Part shown: positions 33,791-42,436 of the stretch, piece by piece
Numbering within the stretch: the first letter of the stretch is position 1
Layout: every line of letters starts with the position of its first letter
Assembly (NCBI RefSeq): GCF_016743775.1
Contig: NZ_JAEQMY010000001.1
Coordinates: forward strand, 310,001-374,000
From: Microvirga aerilata
GTDB lineage: Bacteria; Pseudomonadota; Alphaproteobacteria; Rhizobiales; Beijerinckiaceae
Reading direction: 5' to 3'
DNA: 64,000 nt
Program-made: the position numbers and the translations under genes
Notes under the pieces: model-generated
Databases searched by the model: none
What the model was told of the DNA's origin: nothing
What the model saw: only the letters and a program-made list of their open reading frames with translations

Positions 33791-35314
33791 TCAGGATCGC
33801 CAGAATGGTTCGAGAGCCGCGAGCTTCTGATAATGTGCTTTCGCATCGGCTAGCAAGCCGTCAACCCGGGACATCTGCTCCTGATGGAGTGCATCAGCGG
33901 CGGATGATGGCTCCATGTGAGACCCCACAGCAATGTCGTTGAGTTCCCCAAGCGTCTCCTGCAGCGCCTCAAGGGTGCTCAAAGCGGCCCGCTTCCTCTT
34001 CTTGGCACCACCACCTGTGAACAGGCTCTCGAAGAACTCGGATGCATAGCGAAGCTTCTTGATCTCGATCCGCACCTGGTGGCGCTCCTCGGGATCGAGC
34101 TCCATGAGGTTTCTGCCGCGCTTGATGATCTTCTTCCAGCGCCGGCTGAGTTCCTCCTCCGCCAACACCGCGATCGGCTGTTCACGACGCTTGCGAGCGG
34201 GCTTGCTCCCATCCTGCAACCAGTCCCCAGACTCGATCCAGGCAGCCGTCCCGAGGACACCGTTGATGAAGCGTGCTGACGCGATGGTTTCCTCAACCGT
34301 CCGGTAGGCTCCGTGGCGCCGCTTTCGGTACTCAGCCAGGAGGTTCTGGTAGCCTTCGTCGTTGCCGTGCTCATCCTGAGCCGGCTCAAGGACCTTGGTG
34401 ATGTAGACGTCCAAGTCTCGTGCCTCACCCAGCACATTGGCCATCCACTTGAGCTCGTCCTTGATCAGGTCCCGTTTCTCATCTTCGACAACGGACTTGA
34501 ACAAGGTGATAGCAGCTCGAAGGCGCCGCAGGGCAACGCGCATCTGGTGGACGGCATCAGCCTCAGGCGCGCGCCGGACGATCGCCTCGTTGGCTATCAA
34601 ATGCTGCAGGCACGATGCACCGACGCGCTGAAAGGCGCCTGCGCTCGGCATCTTCCGCTTGAGCACCACCGGAGGTGCTTTGACCCGCGTGGGATGTTCG
34701 TCAGAGGCAGCCTCGAAGCCTCGCTCAGCCTTGGTCTTGAAGCTCAGGCGCAAGGGCGTTGCTGTGGATAGTGCAAGGGCAAGTTGGAACAGATCTGCCG
34801 GTGCGCCGTCCTTGAGTTCAAGTTCAAGCTCGCCAAAAGAGACCGTCCGCTCCTTTCCCTCGACCCTGCTGTCATCCGCAGCAAGCTCGATGATGGAGCT
34901 CTCGAACGACACTGTGTGGAGTGTCCGCTCTGTCAGCACCCGGAAGACGGGTTTAATTGAGCCGCTATGCTCAAGGAGCGGTTTTAGGCCGGTTTTCCCT
35001 GCGAGGTTATAATCGGGACTGTCGCTATCGACCTCCTGTTCCCACTCGTACCGAGCCAGGGCAATGCCATCAGGTGAACGGGCGGCTTTGATCGTCTGGA
35101 TGCGCCGGTCCCCATTGCGTCTGACCCGGAGCGAAATCCCGGCCTGCTGCAGGGCATGATCCGGCGTATCGAAGTAGGTCGAGTGGAGTGTCTGCGCCGC
35201 TGCACCGTTGGATCGTTCTTTAAGAAGCGGATGTGCCAGTACCCTCTTGAGCTCAGAAGGAGCAACCTCCAGCTTCAGCTCGACTTCCTGAGGAGCGGTG
35301 GGTTTGGCCGGCAT
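33791..35314 (-). CDS. CYTH-CHAD domain protein
   Basis: A 507-residue protein. Residues about 8-200 are a CYTH/triphosphate-tunnel domain (EVELKLEV is the ExExK hallmark, then TYFDTPDHAL, SLRVRRNGDRRIQTIK and FGELELELK). Residues about 220-500 are a CHAD domain, a helical bundle with basic histidine repeats (VHQMRVALRRLRAAITLF, then RHQVRIEIKKLRYASEFFE) that binds polyphosphate. The combination fits a triphosphatase or polyphosphate-granule protein. A Nudix hydrolase is divergently encoded 95 bases away and Pho boxes lie about 0.75 kb away, which agrees with phosphate or polyphosphate metabolism. Confidence 0.92.
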   Translation of the reverse strand: MPAKPTAPQEVELKLEVAPSELKRVLAHPLLKERSNGAAAQTLHSTYFDTPDHALQQAGISLRVRRNGDRRIQTIKAARSPDGIALARYEWEQEVDSDSPDYNLAGKTGLKPLLEHSGSIKPVFRVLTERTLHTVSFESSIIELAADDSRVEGKERTVSFGELELELKDGAPADLFQLALALSTATPLRLSFKTKAERGFEAASDEHPTRVKAPPVVLKRKMPSAGAFQRVGASCLQHLIANEAIVRRAPEADAVHQMRVALRRLRAAITLFKSVVEDEKRDLIKDELKWMANVLGEARDLDVYITKVLEPAQDEHGNDEGYQNLLAEYRKRRHGAYRTVEETIASARFINGVLGTAAWIESGDWLQDGSKPARKRREQPIAVLAEEELSRRWKKIIKRGRNLMELDPEERHQVRIEIKKLRYASEFFESLFTGGGAKKRKRAALSTLEALQETLGELNDIAVGSHMEPSSAADALHQEQMSRVDGLLADAKAHYQKLAALEPFWRS

Positions 35315-35408
35315 GGGTCATCTCAGGTTCTAGCTCTGAATGCGGAACGTCAGCCCACCAGAGCGGTTCCACCACAAGCGGGACTTTGACAGAAAGAACC
35401 AGCCAACC

Positions 35409-35888
35409 ATGTTCTTGCAGAGCGTCATTCATCGCGTATTCGGACCCTACCAGCAGTTCGGAGCTTTGCCGTTCAGGTGGGGCCCCAACGGCTCTCTCAA
35501 AGTGATGCTCGTGACAACACGCGGCCGCAAGCGCTGGATGATCCCGAAGGGCTGGCCCATTCCTGGCCTCGAGCCGCACGAGAGTGCAGCCCGTGAGGCC
35601 TTTGAAGAAGCAGGCTTGGTTGGCTACGTGGATCCGAAAACCATAGGGTCATTCCGGTACAACAAGCGCCTTGGCCCTCGGCAAGTCAGGTGCACCGTCG
35701 AGGTTTTCCAACTCCACGTTGACCATCAGAGGGCACATTGGCTTGAGAAGGGGGAGCGGGAGACGAGATGGTTCAGTGCCAAGAAAGCAGCAAGCCTGGT
35801 GTCGGAGCCGGACCTGAAGAAAATCCTCCTTAACTTTTACCCCAGCCGCCATTCCTCGGATGAAGCCGAGATCAGGTCCACGTCTTGA
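35409..35888 (+). CDS. Nudix hydrolase, diphosphoinositol/diadenosine polyphosphate phosphohydrolase-like
   Basis: A 159-residue enzyme. The Nudix helix is GLEPHESAAREAFEEAGLVG with the REAFEEAG core that binds Mg2+. RWMIPKGWPIPG before it and the FRYNKRLGPRQVRCTVEVFQ strand are typical of the DIPP/Ap6A group of alphaproteobacteria. The ATG at 35409 starts just before the domain; the upstream in-frame extension overlaps the promoter region shared with the CYTH-CHAD gene. Likely cleaves a nucleotide or inositol polyphosphate. Confidence 0.87.
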   Translation: MFLQSVIHRVFGPYQQFGALPFRWGPNGSLKVMLVTTRGRKRWMIPKGWPIPGLEPHESAAREAFEEAGLVGYVDPKTIGSFRYNKRLGPRQVRCTVEVFQLHVDHQRAHWLEKGERETRWFSAKKAASLVSEPDLKKILLNFYPSRHSSDEAEIRSTS

Positions 35889-36066
35889 GTAGTGGATTAC
35901 GACCAAGACAGCTGAGGCTGAACTTTTCTGCGTCCAGTGCTCCAACTTCTCAGGACTTGTTCACGCTTCGAAAGCATTAGGGTTGGAGCCCAGAATTACG
36001 CAGATGTATTTCGCGCCGATCACAGGAACTATGTGTATGAGCATGAGAGATGAGGTCTCCCATACC

Positions 36067-36121
36067 GTGTCATAAAACTGTCATTGAAACTTCACTGTAA
36101 CAGTTCTGTGACACCTGTTAT
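36067..36121 (+). promoter_or_regulatory. Two tandem Pho boxes with a possible -10 element
   Basis: GTGTCAT (36067-36073) and CTGTCAT (36078-36084) are separated by four bases, the 7-4-7 arrangement of a PhoB site with one mismatch to CTGTCAT. A second pair, CTGTAAC (36095-36101) and CTGTGAC (36106-36112), has the same spacing. TGTTAT (36116-36121) is correctly placed as the -10 of a PhoB-activated promoter. The ATG of the next gene follows 33 bases later. Confidence 0.7.
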
Positions 36122-36153
36122 CGACCGCAATGTTGATCTCAGGAGAAGACACC

Positions 36154-36522
36154 ATGGCTGCGGATAAAAAGAGCACCCCTCAGGACCTGCTCGTGACCAT
36201 CGAGAAGGCATAGCGACGAGGCAAGAAGCTTGAGAAGACCCTTCTTAGGATTGTCGCTCAAAGCGAGCCTAGCTCTGAGGTGGAAAGCCTTCTTAAGTCT
36301 GTTCAACAGGGCCTGAAGATCTTGAAGAAAGAGGCCAAGAAGGTCCAGCACCCACTCGCTTCGAACACGAAGAAGGTGCCAGCTCAGCGCAAACCTGCGC
36401 CGGTAGCGAAGACTCAGACAGAGAATTCCTCAGTACCTGTCAGACCTTCCCGTAAGACGAAATCTTCCAAGGCTGATGTATCATCTGGCAAAGAAGCACC
36501 CCTGCCTGACACCGGCAGATAG
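36154..36522 (+). pseudogene. Small basic protein gene interrupted by an in-frame TAG
   Basis: ATG behind AGGAGAAG begins MAADKKSTPQDLLVTIEKA and meets TAG at 36211-36213 (codon 20). The same frame then stays open to 36522 and codes for a Lys-rich helical protein (GLKILKKEAKKVQHP, then APVAKTQTENSSVPV and PSRKTKSSKADVSSG). Full length would be 122 residues: a helical first half and a histone-H1-like basic, Ala/Pro/Lys tail. Either a recent nonsense mutation killed it, or the TAG is read through. Family not recognised; its phosphate-type promoter suggests a polyphosphate or DNA-binding role. Confidence 0.6.
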
Positions 36523-36614
36523 CATCTCTCGCCCAGAACAGGAGTGGAGATGTGGACGCGCGCCTCACGAAACCTGATGCTTCTATGTAGCCCTGAAGGC
36601 TGCATCAAGATGGA

Positions 36615-36845
36615 TTATGGCGTCTGATCGCCCCTGCCTTTATCAGCAACATGCATACAAACAACGATGACATCAGACTTCCTAGGAGGCCGCACCCGAA
36701 GCCATTTTCGGCACAGACCGGTTACAAGTGTAGGCGGAACGAGGAGGGCAGTGAGAACCGACAAGATAAGCAGCTGACTGTTGGTTTGGGATGCGATTTT
36801 GAGATTAATCTCATCCTGGAGCAAGCGGGCGCGATCCCCCATCAA
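36615..36845 (-). pseudogene. Remnant of a CorA/ZntB-type metal transporter
   Basis: The minus strand reads RARLLQDEINLKIASQTNSQ, LLILSVLTALLVPPTLVTGL, which is the end of the cytoplasmic stalk and first membrane helix of CorA/ZntB. The GMN motif is missing: a small deletion shifts the frame, and the second helix is found in the next frame as FGCGLLGSLMSSLFVCMLLI. The N-terminal 230 or more residues are absent. Confidence 0.75.
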
Positions 36846-37168
36846 TCAGGCGTTCGCCGAACCGAAATAGGCGCACGCTCTGTTGGAGTGCTACATTACA
36901 CATCAGCAGCAAAGGTTGCGGTGGCGCCAACTATAGCCACCCAAGCAAGCTTTCTCTTGATCTTACAGAAACATAGGGCGCCCGTAGTGGTTCACGTTCT
37001 AAAGGATCCCCTGCCCTTCCAAACATCCGCCTTCCGCTCCATCCATGACCCATGCCTTAGGTCCGGGAAGGGCCAAGAGCTGACCTTTACCGGAGCCCAT
37101 CTCATAGCGCCTGCCCTCCTTTCATATGGTTGAAACAGATGCATGAATGACGCCCCGGAGTCTCTCGT
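36846..37168. other. Gap with no recognisable gene
   Basis: A plus-strand open frame across 36651-37133 overlaps the CorA remnant and has no domain, ribosome-binding site or sensible composition. The left part may be decayed transporter sequence. Confidence 0.45.
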
Positions 37169-38257
37169 TCAGGCAGTCCCCTGGCTCCCGATCGGTTCGA
37201 CTGGAATGGTGTGGAGGGGACTTAGACGGTGGCAGCGGAAGACTGGCACGGCGCCTTTGCCTCGCAACGGGATCATTCCAAGCGGTTCCGCATCGGCTCG
37301 TTCCTTGATCAGGCTCCAGGCCTGCTCGCTCAGGTGGACGTAGCCGCTCTGACCAACCGTAACGAGCCGCGACGCAACGTTCACGGTGTCCCCCCAGAGA
37401 TCGAAGCTAAACTTACTCCTGCCAACAACCCCAGCAATCACGGGCCCAAAGTGCAGGCCGCATCGGAGCTCCCAACCGGCTGGTCCGGTGCGGGCTGCCT
37501 GTATCATGTCAAACGCGCAGGAGAGCCCAGACATGACCGGGTCTGAATGCGGTAGCAAAAGATTGCCGGTGGCAAGAAACGCGTCGCCAACCGTCTTGAT
37601 CTTCTCCATGCCATAGCGGGCGGTGAGCCCTTCGAACTCCTCGACCAAATGCTGCAGGTGCCGGATCACGGTCTCTGGAGGATGTTGGTCGCAGTAGGCA
37701 GTGAAGCCGGAGATATCGCAGAACAGCACAGCAACCTCTGGGTACCGGCGCGGCTCCACTCTGCCCGTGGCCTCCAGCTCGGCCACCGCTGGGCTTGGAA
37801 GGATTGCATGCAGTAGTTCATTGAGCCGTCCTCGCTGGTGTTCGATCTGGGCCAAGTTGGCCCTTTCCTGATCGCGGAGGTGCTTCTTCTCCAGGCATGC
37901 TCTGATCCTAGCCCGGAGCAACACCTTGTTGAAGGGTTTTGGCAGGTAGTCTTCCGCCCCGAGCTCGATGCAGTGAACCACACGTTCGAGGTCGCTTGCA
38001 GCGGAGATCATGATGACAGGAATGTGCCTCAGGAGCTGATCCTCTCTGATCGCGGTCAGGACTGCGATGCCGTCCAATCCTGGCATCATGACGTCAAGGA
38101 GGACGAGGTCGAACGGGCTTCGGGAAAGCAGCGTGAGCGCATCCTGGCCGTTGCTTGCCGTCGTGACGTTTGCGTAGCCCTCCCGCATGAGGCGTTGGAC
38201 TAGCGTGAACTGGTTGTTGTCATCGTCATCAACAACGAGGATGGCGGCATCGTTCAT
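37169..38257 (-). CDS. Response regulator with class III adenylate cyclase output domain
   Basis: A 362-residue protein. Residues 1-125 are a receiver (acidic pocket VVDDDDNNQ, phospho-Asp55 in LVLLDVMMPG, Lys107 in LPKPF), then a linker helix (residues 125-155), then a cyclase homology domain (residues about 170-350). Metal-binding Asp181 (FCDISGF) and Asp225 (KTVGDAF), adenine-selecting Lys219 and Asp286 (FDLWGDTVN), and Asn293/Arg297 of the transition-state loop are all present, so it should make cAMP from ATP in the cytoplasm when phosphorylated. The ATG at 38257 overlaps the stop of the upstream receiver gene. Confidence 0.92.
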   Translation of the reverse strand: MNDAAILVVDDDDNNQFTLVQRLMREGYANVTTASNGQDALTLLSRSPFDLVLLDVMMPGLDGIAVLTAIREDQLLRHIPVIMISAASDLERVVHCIELGAEDYLPKPFNKVLLRARIRACLEKKHLRDQERANLAQIEHQRGRLNELLHAILPSPAVAELEATGRVEPRRYPEVAVLFCDISGFTAYCDQHPPETVIRHLQHLVEEFEGLTARYGMEKIKTVGDAFLATGNLLLPHSDPVMSGLSCAFDMIQAARTGPAGWELRCGLHFGPVIAGVVGRSKFSFDLWGDTVNVASRLVTVGQSGYVHLSEQAWSLIKERADAEPLGMIPLRGKGAVPVFRCHRLSPLHTIPVEPIGSQGTA

Positions 38258-38631
38258 GGCCTGTCCTGTGTCGGGAGCAGCGCCCTGATTTTTGCCAGGA
38301 GCCTCGCCCATTCTACCGGCTTGACGTCATACTCATCGCACCCCGCCTCGAGCGCCTGTGTCCTGTCGTTCGACATGGCATGGGCGGACAGCGCGATTAC
38401 AGGGATATGTCTCGTGGCACCATCGGACTTGAGCCGGCGGGAGGCCTCCCACCCGTCCATGATGGGCAGGCCCAGATCCATCAGGATCAAATCTGGGCGC
38501 TCGGCTTTCGCGACTTCAACACCGCTCGCGCCGTCTCGTGCAATCAGCACGTCAAAGCCGTGCCGCCTGAGGCGGTTCTGCAACATGTAGATGTTGTCAT
38601 CATTGTCTTCCACGTACAGAATGCGCGCCAT
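38254..38631 (-). CDS. Single-domain response regulator (CheY/DivK-like)
   Basis: A 125-residue receiver. ILYVEDNDDNIYMLQNRL is the start characteristic of DivK-type receivers, Asp52 in LILMDLGLPIMDG is the phosphorylation site, VIALSAHAM has the switch Ser, and Lys lies in YDVKP. The ATG at 38631 is chosen because it begins the domain; the longer frame overlaps the kinase gene. It lies between the kinase (10 bases upstream) and the cyclase gene (overlapping), so it probably relays or competes for phosphate. Confidence 0.9.
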   Translation of the reverse strand: MARILYVEDNDDNIYMLQNRLRRHGFDVLIARDGASGVEVAKAERPDLILMDLGLPIMDGWEASRRLKSDGATRHIPVIALSAHAMSNDRTQALEAGCDEYDVKPVEWARLLAKIRALLPTQDRP

Positions 38632-38641
38632 GTCCCGCCCC

Positions 38642-40555
38642 TTAGGCTGCCTCTGCCTGGACGGGCGCATCCACCGGCAGTCGGATTGTGAACTCGGATC
38701 CTTTCCCTTTCTCGCTCGTCGCCTCGATCTCGCCCCCCATAAGCGTGACCAGACGTCTGCTGATGGCGAGACCCAGGCCTGTGCCACCGTACTTCCGGTG
38801 CTTTGCAGCCCCCGCTTGATGAAACTCCTGGAAAAGGCGCGGCAGCTGATCCGCATCAATCCCCATGCCGGTGTCGCGCACCCGGAGCTCGACCTGTTGT
38901 CCCTCTCGCCTCGCAAAGAGGGTCACCTCTCCGTTTTCGGTGAACTTGCAGGCGTTCGAGAGAAGGTTGAGAAGAACCTGCCGTAGACGCATTGGGTCGA
39001 GCACCGCCCGACCAAGATCCATCTGGACGTCTAGCCTGAGCTGGTTAGCGTGCTTCTCCGCCAAGGGCTTAGCGGTATCGACCACGTCGTCCAGCAGTGG
39101 ACCAAGGTCTATATTCTCGGGCTGAAGCTCAAGCTTGCCAGCCTCGATCTTCGCAAGGTCGAGGACCTCGTTGATCAACTGAAGGAGGAGCTTACCTGCC
39201 CGCAACACGCGCCCGAGCGGCTCGTCGAGGTGCTTGTCGCCGTCAACCTCCGCGTCCTCCTTCAGCATCTCGGTTATTCCAATGATCGCGTTGAGCGGGG
39301 TACGCAGCTCATGACTCATGCTAGCGAGAAAGTCGGACTTAGCCCGGCTGGCCGTCTCGGCGAGCTCCTTGGCCGCCCGTAGCTCGCTTTCGACTTGCTT
39401 GAGGTCGGTGAGATCGAAGTAAGTGAGCATCCGCCCTCCGTCCGGAAGCGCCACCACCTCGTATTGCAGCACGCGTCCATCTGGACGATGCCATTCTCTT
39501 GGAGGCACGTCGGCGGCCTGGATCTCATTGAGCCTTCGCTCGATGTAGGATGGCCACTGCTCATCTGTTACGCCATGCAGGCCAGTGGACCGGAGCGCCC
39601 CCAGCAGGTCCTCGATCCCAACATGCGGGCGTAGCACATCTCGAGGAACACTCCAGAGGTCGCGGAAGGCGCGATTGAACATCCGCACCCGGAGGTTCGG
39701 GTCGAGGATCAACACCCCGTAGTCGATGGTATCGAGCACGACCTGGCGCTCGCGTAAGCTCTGCTCTTCGATCTCGACAGCCGTGTCACGAAAGATCGAC
39801 AGTGCCTTGGCCATCGCGGCGATCTCGTCTTTGCCATTGGAGTCCGGCAGGGGAGTCCGCAGGTTACCTGCAGCGATTGCCAACATGCTGCGGCTCAGGG
39901 CGAGCAAACGACCGGCGAGATGCCGGTCAGCGTAGAGCCATGCGAATGCCAGAAGGAAGAGAACAGCCGAGCCGCCGATGACGATCCCAGCAATGACAGG
40001 CCTATCATGGATGGATCTCTCATGATCAACGGCCTCCTGCAGTTCGCGTCGAAGCTCCACGGTCATCGAGTTGAGTGCTCCCTCGAGGGCGAGGAGCGCT
40101 CGGTCCGCGTAAATGGCACCCTGGATGAGGCTGTTGATGTCTCCCTTAGCGAGCGTGGCGAGTTCCTCCGAGCGGGCATAATCTTTGCGCGCCTGGTCGA
40201 GGGCGGCACGGAGGGCTTGGAACTGTTGCGGGTCGACCTCCCGAGCGGCGCTTGCGTTCGTGACTGCGCCAACCGCGCGGTCCAGCCTGTCCCACAGTTC
40301 CTGCCGCGTCGAGCGGCTGTCCAAGGACGTTGCTTGGCCGGCGACAGCTCCCGATGGTAGTTTCCTGACCTCCTGTCGCAGCTTGCCAACAAGATCCAGC
40401 GCGTCAAAGTCCGCCTCGATTGCCTCGTGAGCCGATGCGATGAAACTTGCAGCGCTCTGAAGTTCCCGGACGAAGTGATTGACTGCTATCACCTGGACGA
40501 CCAGCAGGCCAATTGGCACCGACATAGCCAGAAGAATCTTGTTACGGATACGCAT
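38642..40555 (-). CDS. Membrane sensor histidine kinase with HAMP and PAS domains
   Basis: A 637-residue sensor. Two membrane helices (residues about 5-25 and about 195-215) enclose a 170-residue helical periplasmic domain. A HAMP linker (DRHLAGRLLALSRSMLAIAA), a PAS domain (VLDTIDYGVLILDPNLRVRM) and a HisKA/HATPase core follow: H-box FLASMSHELRTPLNAIIG, N-box LLNLLSNACKFT, G1 DTGMGI and G2 GGTGLGLAI. The ATG at 40555 has AAAGG six bases upstream; a longer version starts before it without support. It should autophosphorylate in response to the binding protein encoded 52 bases upstream and pass phosphate to the two response regulators. Confidence 0.93.
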   Translation of the reverse strand: MRIRNKILLAMSVPIGLLVVQVIAVNHFVRELQSAASFIASAHEAIEADFDALDLVGKLRQEVRKLPSGAVAGQATSLDSRSTRQELWDRLDRAVGAVTNASAAREVDPQQFQALRAALDQARKDYARSEELATLAKGDINSLIQGAIYADRALLALEGALNSMTVELRRELQEAVDHERSIHDRPVIAGIVIGGSAVLFLLAFAWLYADRHLAGRLLALSRSMLAIAAGNLRTPLPDSNGKDEIAAMAKALSIFRDTAVEIEEQSLRERQVVLDTIDYGVLILDPNLRVRMFNRAFRDLWSVPRDVLRPHVGIEDLLGALRSTGLHGVTDEQWPSYIERRLNEIQAADVPPREWHRPDGRVLQYEVVALPDGGRMLTYFDLTDLKQVESELRAAKELAETASRAKSDFLASMSHELRTPLNAIIGITEMLKEDAEVDGDKHLDEPLGRVLRAGKLLLQLINEVLDLAKIEAGKLELQPENIDLGPLLDDVVDTAKPLAEKHANQLRLDVQMDLGRAVLDPMRLRQVLLNLLSNACKFTENGEVTLFARREGQQVELRVRDTGMGIDADQLPRLFQEFHQAGAAKHRKYGGTGLGLAISRRLVTLMGGEIEATSEKGKGSEFTIRLPVDAPVQAEAA

Positions 40556-40607
40556 ACGGGACCTTTCTACCGGTCGATCAGCGCCGTCTCCTATCACCAC
40601 AGCGTCG

Positions 40608-41933
40608 TCACAAGTGTCCACGCTCGCGCCAACTGTTGAAGATCGCGCGCTCCTCACCGTCCGCCCCATCGAGCGCCTGCTCCGGAGTCAACCGACCGGT
40701 AGCGACGTCTGCAAACATCTTCGAGACAATTCCCCGCGCGTAGATCTCGCTGACGGCCGGGTTCGTGTATCCGGGATGGCCGACGTTCGTGGTCCAGGAC
40801 GCAACATCCTTCATGAGCCCGTACTTCGCCGCGATGCCGTTGCCGGCGGCTCCGGTCAATCCTTCGAGGTCGGGTACCGTCGCGGGATAGCACGGCATGT
40901 TCTGGAAACCACTTGCGAGGAAGGCAGCATTCGACTGGCCAACATAATCGATCAGGAACTGCTTGGCGCCTTCAGGGTTCTCGGCGAACTTCCAGATCGA
41001 ATAGGTGTAGAACCCGAAGGAGCCGAGCCGAGACGCTGGTCCGGCCGGCATTGCAGCCAGCCTCAGGTCACCGGCAAAATCCAGCTTCATCGACTCGGCC
41101 GCCCTGGGGATCGACAGGCTGTCAACCGTGAGGCAGCCCTCGCCGGTGAGCATGAAGCGGTTGTTCGAGGCTCCGTCCCACCCGAGCACGTCCGGGATCA
41201 TCGCCTGCTCGAAGAGGTTTTTCACGTATCGTAGCGTGTCCAGGGTCGCCTGAGACTTCAGCGTAGGCCTACCGTCTGCATCCTGTTCCGACGCGCCGAA
41301 GGAATACATGATCGAGCGCAATGTCTGTTCACAGTTATGTTCCGGAGCCAGGCTAAAGACCGCGGGTTTTCCGTCGAGCAGTTTGATCCGTCTCGCTCCC
41401 GTCAGCACGTCATCCCAAGTGTTCGGAACTGCTTGTGCCTTGGCCCACAGGTCACTCCGGTAGGTGATGAGCGCTGGCTGGTAGGCGGCAGCGAAACCGG
41501 AGTAGGTTTTGGTTTTTGGGTTGAAGTGCGCCCGGAGTGCGAATTCCGTAGGCTTGCCGTAGCGCCTCGAACACTCCTCAAAGATCTCGCGATGATCGAT
41601 GAGGTGGTCCGCGAGGACGGCATGCGGCGTGACGAACTGGATTAAGTCATGTCCCCGTTGAGCTTGGATTTCGGACACCGCGCGAGGGGTTAAGTCAGCA
41701 AAGCCAACATTGTCGACTATGACGTCCACGTCATTAGTCTCCCCCCACTTCCGAGCAAAGGTTTCATTGAACCAAGGATCGTAGGCAGGAACAAAATGCC
41801 GCCACTGCATGATCCTGAGCGTCTTCCTCTGCGCACGCGCCCGTTTCGGAGCAAGGCTGACGCCCGTTGCGGCGAGCGCTGCACCTGACCCTGCCAGCAT
41901 CCCACGCCTTGTGATCGTGCCTCCAACCCTCAT
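40608..41933 (-). CDS. Periplasmic solute-binding protein with Tat-type signal, linked to a histidine kinase
   Basis: A 441-residue family 1 binding protein. The N-terminus TITRRGMLAGSGAALAATG is a twin-arginine signal, cleaved near ARAQ. The mature protein has two lobes with typical ABC sugar-binding segments (GHDLIQFVTPHAVLADHLI, WDDVLTGARRI, FYTYSIWKFAENPEGAKQFL). No permease or ATPase gene is near; the next genes on the strand are a histidine kinase and two response regulators. The likely job is to present a ligand to the kinase, as TorT does for TorS, rather than to feed a transporter. First gene of the operon. Confidence 0.88.
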   Translation of the reverse strand: MRVGGTITRRGMLAGSGAALAATGVSLAPKRARAQRKTLRIMQWRHFVPAYDPWFNETFARKWGETNDVDVIVDNVGFADLTPRAVSEIQAQRGHDLIQFVTPHAVLADHLIDHREIFEECSRRYGKPTEFALRAHFNPKTKTYSGFAAAYQPALITYRSDLWAKAQAVPNTWDDVLTGARRIKLLDGKPAVFSLAPEHNCEQTLRSIMYSFGASEQDADGRPTLKSQATLDTLRYVKNLFEQAMIPDVLGWDGASNNRFMLTGEGCLTVDSLSIPRAAESMKLDFAGDLRLAAMPAGPASRLGSFGFYTYSIWKFAENPEGAKQFLIDYVGQSNAAFLASGFQNMPCYPATVPDLEGLTGAAGNGIAAKYGLMKDVASWTTNVGHPGYTNPAVSEIYARGIVSKMFADVATGRLTPEQALDGADGEERAIFNSWRERGHL

Positions 41934-41992
41934 GCGGCTATCCTCCGATATCTAGACCGTCGCACTTCCCGGGGAAGGCGACGGCAATTGGA

Positions 41993-42436
41993 TCAGTTGA
42001 AGGTATGCAGCTTGAGCTTTAGCGAGCCGTCCGGCTGCCGTTCGAATACATGGGTGGCGATGCCACTGAACCGGGTCGGCTTCCCGGCAGCATCCTTACC
42101 AGTAGCGGACCATTTAGCCGCGGCAATCACGATTTTATCGTCCCCCGCGGTCCTGATCAGGTCAAGGGCGTGATCGGTGATCCCGCCAGCGAAGAGACCG
42201 GAGTAGAATTTCTCGACACCGCTGGGACCTTGAACAATATCGTGGGTGGCAGGCAAAAAAGATGCGTCGCCAGTGTAGAATGCTGCCACCGCCTCAGCGT
42301 CGCCTTTGTTGAAAGCAGCATCCCAGGCTAAATAGGCTGCTCTTACTTGGTCATCGAGTGGGCCGGCCCCAGCCGCTGAGGGTATCGCGATCAAGGCTGC
42401 CGCCAGGAAATGCCTCATAACGCTCGGTGCAGACAT
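41993..42436 (-). CDS. Secreted SnoaL/NTF2-like protein (YybH type)
   Basis: A 147-residue cystatin-like barrel. Residues 1-24 (RHFLAAALIAIPSAAGA) are a signal peptide. The core pattern is AYLAWDAAFNKGDAEAVAAF, YTGDASFLPATHDIVQG, then EKFYSGLFAGG and an end strand SLKLKLHTFN. Such folds serve as enzymes or binding scaffolds. GGGAGGA precedes the ATG. It lies 59 bases upstream of the binding-protein gene on the same strand, so it may be part of the signalling operon. Confidence 0.8.
   Translation of the reverse strand: MSAPSVMRHFLAAALIAIPSAAGAGPLDDQVRAAYLAWDAAFNKGDAEAVAAFYTGDASFLPATHDIVQGPSGVEKFYSGLFAGGITDHALDLIRTAGDDKIVIAAAKWSATGKDAAGKPTRFSGIATHVFERQPDGSLKLKLHTFN

Noticed and set aside
36651..37133. 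160-codon plus-strand open frame
   Set aside because: It overlaps recognisable CorA/ZntB sequence on the other strand and has no domain.
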